Of a DNA stretch of 64,000 bases, positions 18,763 through 28,930 are shown piece by piece. The stretch is taken from NCBI RefSeq assembly GCF_030067675.1, contig NZ_JASJEV010000002.1, positions 248,001 through 312,000 on the forward strand. Direction: 5' to 3'. Source of the stretch: Chelatococcus albus. Lineage in GTDB: Bacteria; Pseudomonadota; Alphaproteobacteria; Rhizobiales; Beijerinckiaceae. The number at the start of each line of letters is the position of its first letter. Within the stretch, counting starts at the first letter, position 1. A program made the position numbers and the translations under genes. The notes under the pieces were generated by a model, which worked only from the letters and a program-made list of their open reading frames with translations, searched no databases and was not told the DNA's origin.

Positions 18763-19416
18763 ATGCTCTTTGCGAAAAAGCCGCTCACCCTGCCGACCGC
18801 GGCCGAAGCCCTGCCCGGCCGGGCAGGGCCGATCCCCACGGCGGAGCGCCACTTCGTCAATGGCCGCCCCCTGAAGGGACCCTATCCGGACGGTCACGAG
18901 CAGCTCATCGTCGGCATGGGCTGCTTCTGGGGCGCCGAGCGCAAGTTCTGGACGGTGCCCGGCGTCTGGGTGACGGCTGTCGGCTACGCCGGCGGGCTCA
19001 CGCCCAATCCGACTTACGAGGAGGTCTGCACGGGGCTTACCGGCCACACCGAGGTGGTGCTGATCGTCCACGATCCCGAGGCGGTGAGCATCGAGGCGCT
19101 CCTCAAGGTCTTCTGGGAGAATCACGACCCGACCCAGGGCATGCGCCAGGGCAACGACGTCGGCACGCAATATCGCTCCGCCCTCTACGTGACGGGCGAG
19201 GCGCAGCGGCAGGCGGCGCTCGCCTCGCGGCAGGCCTACGGGGCGGCGCTCGCGGCGGCGGGGCACGGGGCGATCACGACGGAGATCGGCGACGCGCCCG
19301 TCTTCTTCTTCGCCGAGGACTACCACCAGCAGTATCTCGCCAAGAACCCGGCGGGCTACTGCGGCCTCGGCGGCACGGGCGTGGCCTGTCCCCTCGGCAC
19401 CGGCGTGACGGCCTGA
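18763..19416 (+). CDS. msrA: Peptide-methionine (S)-S-oxide reductase
   Basis: 217-aa repair enzyme reducing methionine-S-sulfoxide in proteins. The active site is [13 protein letters not shown] near residue 51, with the nucleophile Cys. [28 protein letters not shown] and [24 protein letters not shown]-type segments follow, and two further cysteines ([13 protein letters not shown]) near the C-terminus serve the thioredoxin-linked disulfide relay. An N-terminal ~45-residue extension before the catalytic box is typical of proteobacterial enzymes. Confidence 0.96.
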   Translation: MLFAKKPLTLPTAAEALPGRAGPIPTAERHFVNGRPLKGPYPDGHEQLIVGMGCFWGAERKFWTVPGVWVTAVGYAGGLTPNPTYEEVCTGLTGHTEVVLIVHDPEAVSIEALLKVFWENHDPTQGMRQGNDVGTQYRSALYVTGEAQRQAALASRQAYGAALAAAGHGAITTEIGDAPVFFFAEDYHQQYLAKNPAGYCGLGGTGVACPLGTGVTA

Positions 19417-19429
19417 GGCGGGGGCGGCC

Positions 19430-19819
19430 TTGGGCCTTGCCCGTTTCGACGCGACCTGCGGCGCCCTGCCGGCGGCAACCCTGACCATCCAGTGGGGAGA
19501 TGCGCATGTCTGGAAGGTCGGCGGCAAGATGTTCGCCATCGGCCGGGTTGAGAAGGAGGGGCCGGCCTCCGTCTCCTTCAAGGCGTCCGAGATGGCCTTC
19601 CGCCTGCTGCCGGAAACGACCGCGGGCATCGGACCGGCGCCCTATCTCGCCCGGGCCGGCTGGCTGAGGGCGGCTCCGGGCGCACTGCCCCCGGAGGCCC
19701 TCGCGGCCTATCTCGCCGAGGCGCACCGGCTCGTGGCAGGAGGGCTGCCGCGCAGGCTGCGGCACGAGCTCGGGCTGCACGGGACCGCGCGCCCGTCCTC
19801 TGCCTTGTCTTGCTCATGA
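19430..19819 (+). CDS. MmcQ/YjbR family DNA-binding-like protein
   Basis: 129-aa small protein of the MmcQ/YjbR fold (CyaY-like). IQWGDAHVWKVGGKMFAIG near residue 20, VSFKASEMAFRLL and PAPYLARAGWLR are family segments. It uses a TTG start 13 bp after msrA, so the pair is likely one transcript. Members are uncharacterised and often lie near stress genes. Confidence 0.75.
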   Translation: MGLARFDATCGALPAATLTIQWGDAHVWKVGGKMFAIGRVEKEGPASVSFKASEMAFRLLPETTAGIGPAPYLARAGWLRAAPGALPPEALAAYLAEAHRLVAGGLPRRLRHELGLHGTARPSSALSCS

Positions 19820-19887
19820 CGCGAACGCGTGGCAATCAACGCGTCCCACCTCATCACCCGACCGCCTTCCGAGACTGCATATCCACC

Positions 19888-20400
19888 ATGATCGAGCGGG
19901 TCCTCGAACGCTTCCTCTTCGCCAGCCGCTGGCTGCTCGCGCCGTTCTACGTCGGCCTCGTCGTGTGTCTCGTCGTGCTGATGCTCAAGGCGCTGCAGGA
20001 GCTCGTGCACTTCGTCGAACAGGCGTTCACGGCGACGGAGGCGGACATCATCCTCGGCGTGCTGACGCTCGTCGACCTCACCTTTACGGGCTCGCTCATC
20101 GTCATCGTCATCTTCTCCGGCTACGAGAACTTCGTGTCGAAGATCGACGAGGCCGAGCACAAGGACTGGCCCGACTGGATGGGCAAGATCGACTTCTCGG
20201 GGCTCAAGCTCAAGCTTCTGTCCTCGATCGTCGCCATCTCGGCCATCCAGGTGCTGAAGGCCTTCATGAATGTGCAGAAGACGACGGACCGCGACCTCAC
20301 CTGGCTCGTGCTGATCCATCTCGTCTTCGTCGGTTCCGGCGTGCTGCTCGCGCTCACCGACCGCATCGCCGAAGGCAAGAACGGCCACAGGAGCCACTGA
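19888..20400 (+). CDS. YqhA/UPF0114 family membrane protein
   Basis: 170-aa inner-membrane protein with four hydrophobic segments: residues ~10-34, 51-77, 108-127 and 143-160. The family marks ERFLFASRWLLAPFYVGLVV, GSLIVIVIFSGYENFVSKID and the WPDWMGKIDFSGLKLKLLSS loop match the TIGR00645/YqhA family. Function unknown. The ATG at 19888 is preferred over an upstream in-frame ATG at 19810 because the family begins there. Confidence 0.8.
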   Translation: MIERVLERFLFASRWLLAPFYVGLVVCLVVLMLKALQELVHFVEQAFTATEADIILGVLTLVDLTFTGSLIVIVIFSGYENFVSKIDEAEHKDWPDWMGKIDFSGLKLKLLSSIVAISAIQVLKAFMNVQKTTDRDLTWLVLIHLVFVGSGVLLALTDRIAEGKNGHRSH

Positions 20401-20435
20401 CGGCATCGGTGCCTGCCGCGGGCGGCCCGCGCCCG

Positions 20436-21395
20436 TCAGCGCGCCACCAGCACGCTGCGGCATTCGTTGGGCAGGTCGGCGAGGGTCAGCGGCGGGCGCG
20501 GCGGCGTCGGCTTCGGACGGCGCGCCTCCTCCGTGAACCACCAGTCGAGCTCCTTGCCGCAGCCGTCCCCGGAAGGCGGCGGTGCCTGGTCCTCGCAGCC
20601 GTCCTCGCCCCGCGGACAGGCGAGGCGGACATGGAAATGGTAGTTGTGCCCGTAGGTTGGGCGGATCTTGTTGAGCCATGCCCGGTCGGTACCGGCCTCG
20701 CGGCACAGGGCCCTCTTGATCGCCGGATTGACGAAGACGCGCGCCACCTCCCGCTCGCGTGCCGCCGCCCGGAGGAGGGCGGTGTGCGCCGGCGTCCAGG
20801 CGGCCGGGTCGACGTCGTTCCAGTCCGCCGCCACCACATTCGTCGCCGGCATGTCCTCGCGTTCGCTGCCGTTGACGCGCCGTTGCGGCATCGGCGTCAG
20901 CCAGATGTCGACGTCGAGGCCGATCTGGTGCGAGGCGTGCCCGGTGAGCATCGGCCCGCCGCGCGGCTGCGCCATGTCGCCGACGAGCAGGCCGGGCCAG
21001 CCGTTGATGCGCGGCACCTTGGCGGCGAAACGCTCCAGGAAGGCGACGAGGGCCGGATGCCCCCAGTTGCGGTTGCGCGTCAGGCGCATGACCTGCCACG
21101 TCTCGCCATCGACCGGCAGGGCCACCGCCCCGGCGAGACAGCCCCGGGCGTAGGAGCCGAAGGCGCGTGCGGCCAGGGGGGCAGGGGCTGTCTCGCTGCC
21201 GAAGAGGCGCTTGGCGGCGTCCCTGGGCAGGCCGTCCAGGGCCGCGGCGCGCCGGGCGGCCTCCTGCGCGCCGTTCTCCTGGGCCGCGACCGGCGCCGGA
21301 GGGGCGAGGGCGGCGAGCACCGCGAGCGCCGTGGCAGTCCATGCCCGGAAGAAGCCGCGTGAACCTTCCCCTTCGCGCCGCGAGCGCGCCATCAT
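20436..21395 (-). CDS. mepA: Penicillin-insensitive murein endopeptidase
   Basis: 319-aa periplasmic zinc peptidase (LAS/M74) that cuts D-Ala-meso-DAP crosslinks. Signal peptide at residues ~1-38 (TATALAVLAALAPPAPVAAQ). Zinc and catalytic motifs: GHASHQIGLDVDIWLTP near 158 (His and Asp ligands) and KIRPTYGHNYHFHVRLACP near 250. Six or more cysteines fit its disulfide-rich form. Start at 21395 gives the signal peptide directly; longer frames add a charged leader. Convergent with the YqhA-type gene. Confidence 0.92.
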   Translation of the reverse strand: MMARSRREGEGSRGFFRAWTATALAVLAALAPPAPVAAQENGAQEAARRAAALDGLPRDAAKRLFGSETAPAPLAARAFGSYARGCLAGAVALPVDGETWQVMRLTRNRNWGHPALVAFLERFAAKVPRINGWPGLLVGDMAQPRGGPMLTGHASHQIGLDVDIWLTPMPQRRVNGSEREDMPATNVVAADWNDVDPAAWTPAHTALLRAAAREREVARVFVNPAIKRALCREAGTDRAWLNKIRPTYGHNYHFHVRLACPRGEDGCEDQAPPPSGDGCGKELDWWFTEEARRPKPTPPRPPLTLADLPNECRSVLVAR

Positions 21396-21665
21396 CGCCT
21401 GTCTCCGTTCCTCCCCCGGGGCGAAGACGCTACCCGAGACCCTGCGCCGAGGCCATATGTGGGCCGTCCGGCCGCCGCTGCGGGAGTTCCTGCGGCACCG
21501 AATCATCTAGGAGAGGCGGCGTCCGCTCCCCCGGCATCCCTGGCGGCGGCCGCCGGCGATTCGCGGAGGGCCTGCCAGCCTTCAAGGATCAGAGGTTGAA
21601 GGATCAAAGGTTGCGCTTTCCGCTCGGCGGGCATCGGAAAGCCATCTGAAAGGCGGAAGGGAGCG

Positions 21666-22766
21666 ATGGCCTGGTCCCCCCAGCAGAACGACGCGCTGAC
21701 GGCGGTCGCGGAGTGGCTGCGCCGCGGCGACCGGCAGGTCTTCCGCCTGTTCGGCTATGCCGGCACGGGCAAGACGACGCTCGCGCGCCACATCGCCGAG
21801 GGCATCGACGGCGAGATCGTCTTCGCCGCCTTCACGGGCAAGGCCGCCTCCGTCCTGCGGCAGAAGGGCTGCGCCGGCGCCACCACCCTGCACAGCCTCA
21901 TCTATCGGGCGCGCGGCACGGATACCGACAGCCCCTCCTTCGTGCTCAACCGCGAGAGCGCCGCAGCCACGGCCGAGCTCGTCATCATCGACGAGTGCTC
22001 GATGGTGGATGAGGAGCTCGGGCGCGATCTCCTGTCCTTCGGCACGCCCGTGCTGGTGCTCGGCGACCCGGCGCAGCTTCCGCCGGTCAAGGGCGGCGGC
22101 TTCTTCACCGAGGCCGAACCCGACATCATGCTCACGGAGGTGCATCGGCAGGCGCAGGACAACCCCATCATCCGCCTGTCGATGATCGTGCGCGAGGGCG
22201 GGCGGCTCGACAGGGGCGATTACGGCGCGGCCCGCGTCGTGCCGAAGGGCGACATCGACGCCGCGCTCGTCATGCGGGCCGACCAGGTGCTCGTCGGGCT
22301 CAACAAGACGCGCCGCGCCTACAACCAGCGCATCCGCAACCTCCTCGGCTACCGCGATCCGATGCCTGCGGCGGGCGAGAAGCTCGTCTGCCTGCGCAAC
22401 GACAAGAGCAGGGGGCTCCTCAATGGCGGCACCTGGACGATCAAGGCCGTACGCGGCGAGGCGAAGGGCTGCGTCAAGATGGACGTGGTGCCGGAGGAGG
22501 CGGGCCACGACGGGGGACGCAGCGCGGTGTCGATCGCCGTGCCGCGCGTCTTCTTCGAGGGCGGGGAGGAGGAACTGCCCTTCAGCAAGCGCCGCGAGGC
22601 GGATGAATTCACCTACGGCTATGCCCTCACGGTGCACAAGGCGCAGGGCTCGCAGTGGAACGAGGTGGTGCTGTTCGACGAATCCTACGCCTTCCGCGAG
22701 CACCGCAGCCGCTGGCTCTACACCGGCATCACCCGCGCCGCGGAACGCCTGACCGTGGTGGTTTGA
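21666..22766 (+). CDS. RecD-like SF1B ATP-dependent helicase
   Basis: 366-aa helicase of the RecD/Dda/UvrD-like exonuclease V family. Motifs: GYAGTGKTTLARH (I) near residue 30, FTGKAASVLRQKG (Ia), LVIIDECSMVDEEL (II), VLVLGDPAQLPPVKGGGFF (III), GYALTVHKAQGSQWNEVVLF (V) and RWLYTGITRAAERLTVV (VI). Single short helicase without an N-terminal RecD domain; likely a repair or recombination role. Starts with ATG after AAGGCGGAAGGGAGCG. Confidence 0.9.
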   Translation: MAWSPQQNDALTAVAEWLRRGDRQVFRLFGYAGTGKTTLARHIAEGIDGEIVFAAFTGKAASVLRQKGCAGATTLHSLIYRARGTDTDSPSFVLNRESAAATAELVIIDECSMVDEELGRDLLSFGTPVLVLGDPAQLPPVKGGGFFTEAEPDIMLTEVHRQAQDNPIIRLSMIVREGGRLDRGDYGAARVVPKGDIDAALVMRADQVLVGLNKTRRAYNQRIRNLLGYRDPMPAAGEKLVCLRNDKSRGLLNGGTWTIKAVRGEAKGCVKMDVVPEEAGHDGGRSAVSIAVPRVFFEGGEEELPFSKRREADEFTYGYALTVHKAQGSQWNEVVLFDESYAFREHRSRWLYTGITRAAERLTVVV

Positions 22767-22862
22767 CGAGCACGGCACCGCCCCGTTTCGCGGCGCCGCG
22801 CCGCCGGTTATGAACGCCGCCACACGCCGGTCATGCTCACCTGCCGATCGCCTTCGCCCGCC

Positions 22863-25337
22863 ATGCGCCGCTTTGCCGAACCGCTGCCCATCGACGTTGT
22901 GCTGGACGAGCTCGCGCAGGCGCTCGCCGCCCGGCCGAGCGCGGTGCTGGTGGCGCCGCCCGGTGCCGGCAAGACGACGCGCGTGCCCCTCGCGCTCCTC
23001 GACGAGCCTTGGGTCGGGGGCGGCAAGATCATCCTGCTCGAGCCGCGGCGGCTCGCGGCGCGCAGCGCCGCCGACCGCATGGCGCGCACGCTCGGCGAGG
23101 AGGTGGGCGAGACGGTGGGCCTGCGCGTGCGTCTCGGCTCCAGGATCGGCCGCCGCACGCGCATCGAGGTCGTGACCGAGGGCGTCTTCACGCGCATGAT
23201 CCTTGACGATCCGGAACTCACCGGCGTCGCGGCCGTGTTCTTCGACGAATTCCACGAGCGCTCGCTCGACGCCGATTTCGGCCTCGCGCTCGCGCTCGAC
23301 GCGCAGGGGGCGTTGCGGCCGGATCTGCGCCTGATCGTCATGTCGGCGACCCTCGACGGCGCGCGCGTCGCGCGTCTTCTCGGGGATGCGCCCGTCATCG
23401 CGAGCGAAGGCCGCGCCTTTCCCGTCGACACCCGCTACGTCGGCCGCGATCCGCGCCAGCGCCTCGACGAGCAGGTCGCGGCGGTGGTGACCGCGGCGCT
23501 CCGCGCCGAGCCCGGCTCGCAGCTCGTCTTCCTGCCCGGCCAGGGCGAGATCCGGCGCGTGGCGGACCTGCTCGACAGGCGCATTGCCGATCCGGCGGTC
23601 GAGATTGCGCCGCTCTACGGCGCCACGGACCGGGCGGAGCAGGACCGCGCCGTCCTGCCGGCTCCGCCCGGACGGCGCAAGGTGGTGCTCGCCACCTCCA
23701 TCGCCGAGACCTCGCTGACCATCGAGGGGGTGCGCGTCGTCGTCGATTCCGGGTTCGCCCGCGTGCCGCGCTACGAGCCCGACATCGGCCTCACGCGGCT
23801 CGAGACCGTGCGTGTGTCGCGCGCTGCCGCCGACCAGCGCCGCGGGCGCGCCGGGCGCACCGAGCCGGGCGTCTGCTACCGCCTGTGGGAGGAGGCGGCG
23901 ACGGGGGCGCTCGAGCCCTTCGCCAAGCCCGAGATCCTTGCCGCAGATCTCGCGCCCCTCCTGCTCGACTGTGCCGCCTGGGGCGTTGCCGATCCGACGA
24001 CGCTCGCCTTCCTCGACCCGCCGCCCAGGGCGGCGCTCGCGGAAGCGCGGGCGCTCCTCGCGGAGCTCGACGCCATCGACGCCGACGGGCGCCTGACGCC
24101 AATGGGCCGGCGCCTGCAGGCCCTGCCCCTGCCGCCGCGGCTCGCGCGCATGATCCTCTCCGCGGCCGGGCAGGGGGCGGCAGGCACGGCGGCCGAGATC
24201 GCGGCCCTCCTGGTGGAGCGCGGCCTCGGCGGCGATTCGACCGATCTCGGCGAGCGCCTGGAGCGTTTCCGCCGCGACCGCTCGCGCCGCGCCGAGGACA
24301 TGCGCCGCCTTGCCGCCGGATGGGCCCGGCAGGCGGGAGAGGGCGCTGTCGGGCCGGTGTCCACCGACACGAGTCCCGGTGCCCTCCTCGCGCTCGCCTA
24401 TCCCGACCGCATCGCCAAGGCCCGTGGCAGGGCCGGCGAGTTCCTCATGGCGAACGGCCGCGGCGCGGCGCTCGAGGCGAGCGACCGGCTGGCGCGCGAG
24501 CCCTTCCTGGCGGTGGCGGAAATCGCGGGCGCGGCTGCCGCGGCGCGCATCCTCATCGCCGCGCCGCTGACGTCCGCCGAGGTCGAGGCGGTGGCCGGCG
24601 CGCATGTCGAGGAGGTGCAGGAGGTCACCTTCGACAGGGCCGCGCGAGCCCTGCGTGCGCGGGCGCTGCGCCGCTACGAGGCGCTGGTGCTCGCCGAACG
24701 GCCGCTTGCCGTTCCGGCGACCGGGGAGGCGGCCGAAATCCTCGCCCGCGGGCTCGTCTCGCTCGGGCTCGACGTGCTGCCCTGGAGCAAGGCCCTGTCA
24801 CAATGGCGCGAGCGCGTCCTCTTCCTGCGCCGGGCCGAGGGGGAGGAGTGGCCCGACCTGTCGGACGAGGCGCTCGTCCGGACGGCGGCGGACTGGCTCG
24901 CCCCGCATCTCATCGGGCGGACGGGCCTGGCTGCCATCGATGCCGGCACGCTCGATGCGGCTCTCAAGGCACTCCTGCCCTGGGCCCTGCAGCGTCGCCT
25001 CGATGTCGAGGCGCCGACGCATTTCGAGGTGCCGACGGGATCGCGCATCCCGATCGACTACGGCGGCGAGGAGGGGCCGGTGCTCGCCGTGCGCGTGCAG
25101 GAGCTCTTCGGGCTCGACGAGCATCCGGCGCTCGCCGGCGGGCGCGTGCCCCTCGTGCTGCATCTCCTCTCCCCGGCGCACAGGCCGATCCAGATCACGC
25201 AGGACCTGCCGGGCTTCTGGCGCGGGTCGTGGGCGGCGGTGAAGGCCGACATGCGCGGACGCTACCCCAAGCACCCCTGGCCGGACGATCCGCTCGCGGC
25301 GCCGCCGACCACGCGCGCCAAGCCGCGGGCGCGGTAG
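22863..25337 (+). CDS. hrpB: ATP-dependent helicase HrpB (DEAH-type)
   Basis: 824-aa SF2 helicase of the DEAH-box family. VAPPGAGKTTRVPLALL (I), EPRRLAARSAADRMA (Ia), FFDEFHERSLDADFGLAL (II), RLIVMSATLDG (III), VLATSIAETSLTIEGVRVVV (V) and QRRGRAGRTEPGVCYRLW (VI) are in order. The HA2-like middle (ADLAPLLLDCAAWGV) and the HrpB C-terminal domain (PTHFEVPTGSRIPIDYG, QELFGLDEHPALAGGRVPL) complete it. Full length for the family; the RNA target in bacteria is not well defined. Confidence 0.95.
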   Translation: MRRFAEPLPIDVVLDELAQALAARPSAVLVAPPGAGKTTRVPLALLDEPWVGGGKIILLEPRRLAARSAADRMARTLGEEVGETVGLRVRLGSRIGRRTRIEVVTEGVFTRMILDDPELTGVAAVFFDEFHERSLDADFGLALALDAQGALRPDLRLIVMSATLDGARVARLLGDAPVIASEGRAFPVDTRYVGRDPRQRLDEQVAAVVTAALRAEPGSQLVFLPGQGEIRRVADLLDRRIADPAVEIAPLYGATDRAEQDRAVLPAPPGRRKVVLATSIAETSLTIEGVRVVVDSGFARVPRYEPDIGLTRLETVRVSRAAADQRRGRAGRTEPGVCYRLWEEAATGALEPFAKPEILAADLAPLLLDCAAWGVADPTTLAFLDPPPRAALAEARALLAELDAIDADGRLTPMGRRLQALPLPPRLARMILSAAGQGAAGTAAEIAALLVERGLGGDSTDLGERLERFRRDRSRRAEDMRRLAAGWARQAGEGAVGPVSTDTSPGALLALAYPDRIAKARGRAGEFLMANGRGAALEASDRLAREPFLAVAEIAGAAAAARILIAAPLTSAEVEAVAGAHVEEVQEVTFDRAARALRARALRRYEALVLAERPLAVPATGEAAEILARGLVSLGLDVLPWSKALSQWRERVLFLRRAEGEEWPDLSDEALVRTAADWLAPHLIGRTGLAAIDAGTLDAALKALLPWALQRRLDVEAPTHFEVPTGSRIPIDYGGEEGPVLAVRVQELFGLDEHPALAGGRVPLVLHLLSPAHRPIQITQDLPGFWRGSWAAVKADMRGRYPKHPWPDDPLAAPPTTRAKPRAR

Positions 25338-25352
25338 GGCGCCGGGGGCGCC

Positions 25353-25736
25353 TCAGCGCCGTGCCAGCGCGCCGACGAGGATTTCCGCCGTCGCCCGGTT
25401 GAGGGCCACGGGGATGTCGTAGACGAGGGCGAGCCGCGTCAGGGCCTTCACGTCCACGTCGTGCGGATGCGGCGAGAGGGGGTCGACGAAGAAGAACAGG
25501 GCACCGATGCGGCCCTCGGCGATCATGGCGCCGATCTGCTGGTCGCCGCCGAGCGGCCCGCTCTTGAGGCGGGTGATGGCGAGTTCCGGGCAGCGCTCCA
25601 TCACGCGTCCGCCGGTGGTGCCGGTGGCGTAGAGGGTGCAGGCGGCGAGGACGGACCGGTGCGCCACGGCAAAGGCGGCCATCTCGTCCTTCTTGGCATC
25701 ATGGGCGACGAGGGCGACGGCGGTGCGGTCGGGCAT
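25353..25736 (-). CDS. mgsA: Methylglyoxal synthase
   Basis: 127-aa enzyme converting dihydroxyacetone phosphate to methylglyoxal and phosphate, a bypass when phosphorylated sugars build up. [13 protein letters not shown] near residue 5 holds His and Lys of the phosphate site, [10 protein letters not shown] near 35 binds phosphate, and [13 protein letters not shown] carries the catalytic Asp. [21 protein letters not shown] closes the domain. Start at 25736 (MPDRTAV) chosen from the family's short N-terminus. Confidence 0.95.
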   Translation of the reverse strand: MPDRTAVALVAHDAKKDEMAAFAVAHRSVLAACTLYATGTTGGRVMERCPELAITRLKSGPLGGDQQIGAMIAEGRIGALFFFVDPLSPHPHDVDVKALTRLALVYDIPVALNRATAEILVGALARR

Positions 25737-25844
25737 GGGCGAGACTCGCGGCGATTCGGTCACCCACAAACATGACCGATGGCGGGGGAGCTGTCCCCGT
25801 CCGCGCGCACGATCCGTTCCGCGTCTGCGGTGGGGCGAGGCCGC

Positions 25845-26675
25845 TCAGTTGCCCATCCGCTCGTTCCATTGCCGCTCGCCGACGAGGCAGGAGACGCGCG
25901 GCTGTGTCGCCTGGGCGCGGACAATCTCGGCCGCCGGCGGCGCATGGCCCGCGACCTCGAGGATGAGCTTGGTGCGGATGACATCGGTGAACTGATGCTG
26001 CTCGCGGATCGGCACCATGAAGGCGCCCTGGCCGCCGATGACGCAGTCCCGGAAGTAGTCGTCGAGCTCGACGATGTCCATGTAGCCGGGGCGCTTGAGC
26101 ATGATCGGCAGGCCGTTGATGGTGATGCCGCGGGCCACCGCCTCGTCGCGTGCGGCGGTCACCGCCCGGCCCTGGTTGTTCGGCCCGTCACCCGAGACGT
26201 CGATGACGCGCTTCAGCGGCTTGAACGGGATATCGGTGAAGAGCTTCGCAGCGAAGTCGATGCCGCCGGAGACGGACGTGCGGTAGGCCCGCCGGATCGG
26301 CGCGGCCTTGAGCTTGTCGATGAAGGCGTCGGCGCTTTCCGGCCCCTCGATGATCTGCCAGGGCACGATCACGTCCTGGGTGGCGGTGCCTGCCCATTCG
26401 AGATAGGTGACGGCGATGCGCCCGACGGCGCCGCGCCGCACGGCGTCGAGGAAGGGGAAGGAGCGCAGCGCCTCGACATATCCCTGTCGCTGGAGCTGCT
26501 GTTCCTCCTCGTCCATGGAGTAGGAGATGTCGACCGCCAGCACGAGCGCCACGTCGACCTCCTGCTGGGCCTGCGCCGGTCCGGCCAGGAACAGGGCCAC
26601 AGAGACGATACCTGCGCTGGCCACGCCCCTGATCCAGCGCCCGCCTCGCAAGAGCCTCGACATCCCGACGACCAT
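25845..26675 (-). CDS. DUF1194 family secreted von Willebrand A-like protein
   Basis: 276-aa exported protein. Signal peptide ends in GPAQAQQ near residue 37. VDVALVLAVDISYSMDEEEQ near 39-58 is a MIDAS-type metal site (DxSxS, here DISYS), then GRIAVTYLEWAG and SGDGPNNQGRAV complete the vWA fold. DUF1194 members occur widely in Alphaproteobacteria; role unknown. A second in-frame Met is at residue 5. Cysteines at DCVIGG and VSCLVGE. Confidence 0.75.
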   Translation of the reverse strand: MVVGMSRLLRGGRWIRGVASAGIVSVALFLAGPAQAQQEVDVALVLAVDISYSMDEEEQQLQRQGYVEALRSFPFLDAVRRGAVGRIAVTYLEWAGTATQDVIVPWQIIEGPESADAFIDKLKAAPIRRAYRTSVSGGIDFAAKLFTDIPFKPLKRVIDVSGDGPNNQGRAVTAARDEAVARGITINGLPIMLKRPGYMDIVELDDYFRDCVIGGQGAFMVPIREQHQFTDVIRTKLILEVAGHAPPAAEIVRAQATQPRVSCLVGERQWNERMGN

Positions 26676-26756
26676 CGCCGCCTCCCGCCATTCAAGGAGA
26701 GGACGGGAGACAGTGTGACACCGGTGTTCCCTCAGGCCAACGGCGCCGCGACCGCC

Positions 26757-27395
26757 TCACAAGGAGTTGTAGGCCGCGATCCTGCTTTCCACGAGTTGTA
26801 GTGCTGCCTGGAAGGCCTCTTCGATCGTCAGGCCGGTTGTGTCGAGGATGACCGCGTCCGGCGCGGGCAGGAGGGGGGCCGTGGCGCGCCCGGAGTCGCG
26901 CGCGTCGCGGCGGCGGATGTCGGCGAGGATCGCGGCTTCGTCGGCGGGCTCGCCGCGCCCCACGAGCTCCAGCGTGCGGCGGCGAGCGCGCTCCTCGGCG
27001 CTTGCCGTGACGAAGAGCTTCACCGGCGCGTCCGGGCATATGACGGTGCCGATGTCGCGTCCGTCGAGCACCGCGCCGGCGGGCTGGGCCGCGAAGCTGC
27101 GCTGCTGGGCGAGGAGGGCCGCGCGCACGTCCGGGAAGGCGGCGACGATCGAGGCGGCCTCGCCCATGGGCCGCCCGCGCAGGGCATCCTCGTCCAATGT
27201 CGCCACGTCGAGCGTGGTGGCGGCCGCGACGGCATGGTCGCGCGCGTCGAGAGGCAGGCCCGCGTCGAGGAGGCGTTTCGCCACCGCGCGGTAGAGCAGG
27301 CCCGTATCGAGATGCGGCAGGCCGTAGTGGGCGGCGAGCCGCTTGGCGAGCGTTCCCTTGCCCGAGGCGGCGGGGCCGTCGATGGCGATGATCAT
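26757..27395 (-). CDS. cmk: Cytidylate kinase
   Basis: 212-aa P-loop kinase turning CMP and dCMP into the diphosphates. [21 protein letters not shown] is the Walker A start, [17 protein letters not shown] the family NMP lid, [23 protein letters not shown] the CMP-binding and Walker B part, and [21 protein letters not shown] the arginine lid. It follows aroA by 11 bp and both run on the minus strand, so they form one unit. Confidence 0.96.
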   Translation of the reverse strand: MIIAIDGPAASGKGTLAKRLAAHYGLPHLDTGLLYRAVAKRLLDAGLPLDARDHAVAAATTLDVATLDEDALRGRPMGEAASIVAAFPDVRAALLAQQRSFAAQPAGAVLDGRDIGTVICPDAPVKLFVTASAEERARRRTLELVGRGEPADEAAILADIRRRDARDSGRATAPLLPAPDAVILDTTGLTIEEAFQAALQLVESRIAAYNSL

Positions 27396-27406
27396 GGGCG
27401 CGGGTC

Positions 27407-28750
27407 TCACGCGATGTCGGCGCCGAGCCCGCGCATCAGCGGGACGAAGGTCGGGAAGCTCGTCGCGATCATCGTGCCGTCGTCCACCTTCATGGGCTTC
27501 TCGGTGGCGAGGCCCATGACGAGGAAGGCCATGGCGATGCGATGGTCGAGGTGCGTCGCCGCCGTGCCGCCGCCGCGCACGCGCCCGCCGGTCCCGTGCA
27601 CGATGAGGTCGTCCGCCTCGATGGTGCTGTCGACGCCCGCCGCCGCAAGCCCGGCGGCGACCGCGGCGAGCCGGTCCGACTCCTTGACGCGCAGCTCGTG
27701 CAGGCCGCGCATGCGCGTGTCGCCGCTGGCGAAGGCCGCCGCGACCGCGAGGACCGGATATTCGTCGATCATCGACGGCGCCCGGGCCGCCGGCACGTCG
27801 ACGCCCCTGAGCGCCCCCGCGCGGATGCGCAGGTCGGCGACCTCCTCTCCGCCCTCCTCGCGGCGGTCGAGGAAGGTGATGTCCGCGCCCATCTCGACGA
27901 GGGTGGTGAGCAGGCCGCTGCGCAGCGGATTGATCATCACACCCTCCAGCACGAGGTCCGAATCGGGCGCGATCAGCGCCGCCACCAGCGGGAAGGCGGC
28001 AGAGGAGGGATCGGCCGGGACGACGACCACCGCCGGCCGCAGCTCCGGCTGGCCGACGAGCGTGACGCGCCGCCCGTGCTCGCCGGCCGGTTCGACCGCG
28101 ACCTCGGCGCCGAAATGGCGCAGCATGCGTTCGGTGTGGTCGCGCGAGGCCTCGCGCTCGATGACCGTCGTCGTCCCCGGGGCGTTGAGGCCGGCGAGGA
28201 GGACGGCGGACTTGATCTGCGCCGAGGGCACGGGCGTCTCGTAGGTGATCGGGATCGTCTCGCGCGCGCCGCGGATGGTCAGGGGGCAGCGGCCGCCCTC
28301 GGCCTCGCTCACGATCTCCGCTCCCATCCGGACGAGCGGATCGAGGATGCGGCGCATCGGGCGCTTGCGCAGCGAGGCGTCGCCGTCGAAGGTCGCAGTG
28401 ACGGGATGGCCGGCGACGACGCCCATCATGAGGCGCGATCCCGTGCCGGCATTGCCGAAGTCGAGAACGTCCCGCGGTTCGACGAGACCGCCGATGCCGA
28501 CGCCCCGCACGCGCCAGGATCCCGGGCCGGTACGCTCGACCATGGCGCCGAGCGCCCTGGCGGCATCGGCCGTGCGCAGAACGTCCTCGCCCTCGAGCAG
28601 GCCCTCGACGCGGGTCTCGCCGACCGTCAGCAGGCCGAGAATCATCGCGCGGTGGGAGATCGACTTGTCGCCTGGTACGCGGATGCGGCCCGACAGCTTC
28701 TCCGAGCGGCGGGCGGTGAGGGGCGCGGGGGCTTGAGCGTGGGCGGACAC
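27407..28750 (-). CDS. aroA: 3-phosphoshikimate 1-carboxyvinyltransferase (EPSP synthase)
   Basis: 447-aa shikimate-pathway enzyme joining shikimate 3-phosphate with phosphoenolpyruvate. Family motifs: [15 protein letters not shown] near residue 28, [14 protein letters not shown] near 99, [17 protein letters not shown] and [15 protein letters not shown] with the catalytic Asp. The layout looks like the class II group used by Rhizobiales. At the site where strongly glyphosate-tolerant CP4 has alanine this one reads Gly (NAGT). A GTG at 28750 is chosen because upstream residues have no homology. Confidence 0.93.
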   Translation of the reverse strand: MSAHAQAPAPLTARRSEKLSGRIRVPGDKSISHRAMILGLLTVGETRVEGLLEGEDVLRTADAARALGAMVERTGPGSWRVRGVGIGGLVEPRDVLDFGNAGTGSRLMMGVVAGHPVTATFDGDASLRKRPMRRILDPLVRMGAEIVSEAEGGRCPLTIRGARETIPITYETPVPSAQIKSAVLLAGLNAPGTTTVIEREASRDHTERMLRHFGAEVAVEPAGEHGRRVTLVGQPELRPAVVVVPADPSSAAFPLVAALIAPDSDLVLEGVMINPLRSGLLTTLVEMGADITFLDRREEGGEEVADLRIRAGALRGVDVPAARAPSMIDEYPVLAVAAAFASGDTRMRGLHELRVKESDRLAAVAAGLAAAGVDSTIEADDLIVHGTGGRVRGGGTAATHLDHRIAMAFLVMGLATEKPMKVDDGTMIATSFPTFVPLMRGLGADIA

Positions 28751-28930
28751 GGGCGTTCGTCTCGGCGGCAGGGATGGACCGCCGCCTCCTAGCACGCGCT
28801 CGCGCGAGCGTCATCCCGCCGCAGCCCGCGGCGGCAGGCGGGTGGCGCCGACTCGGATTTCGCATTTGACAGGTGCGGGGCACGCGACTAACGGGAGCGC
28901 TCACCCCTATTTCTGCGAGAGTGCGAACCC

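Noticed and set aside
21582-24605. 1007-codon minus-strand frame opposite the two helicase genes
   Set aside because: No motif; the RecD-like and HrpB genes on the other strand have all helicase motifs in order.
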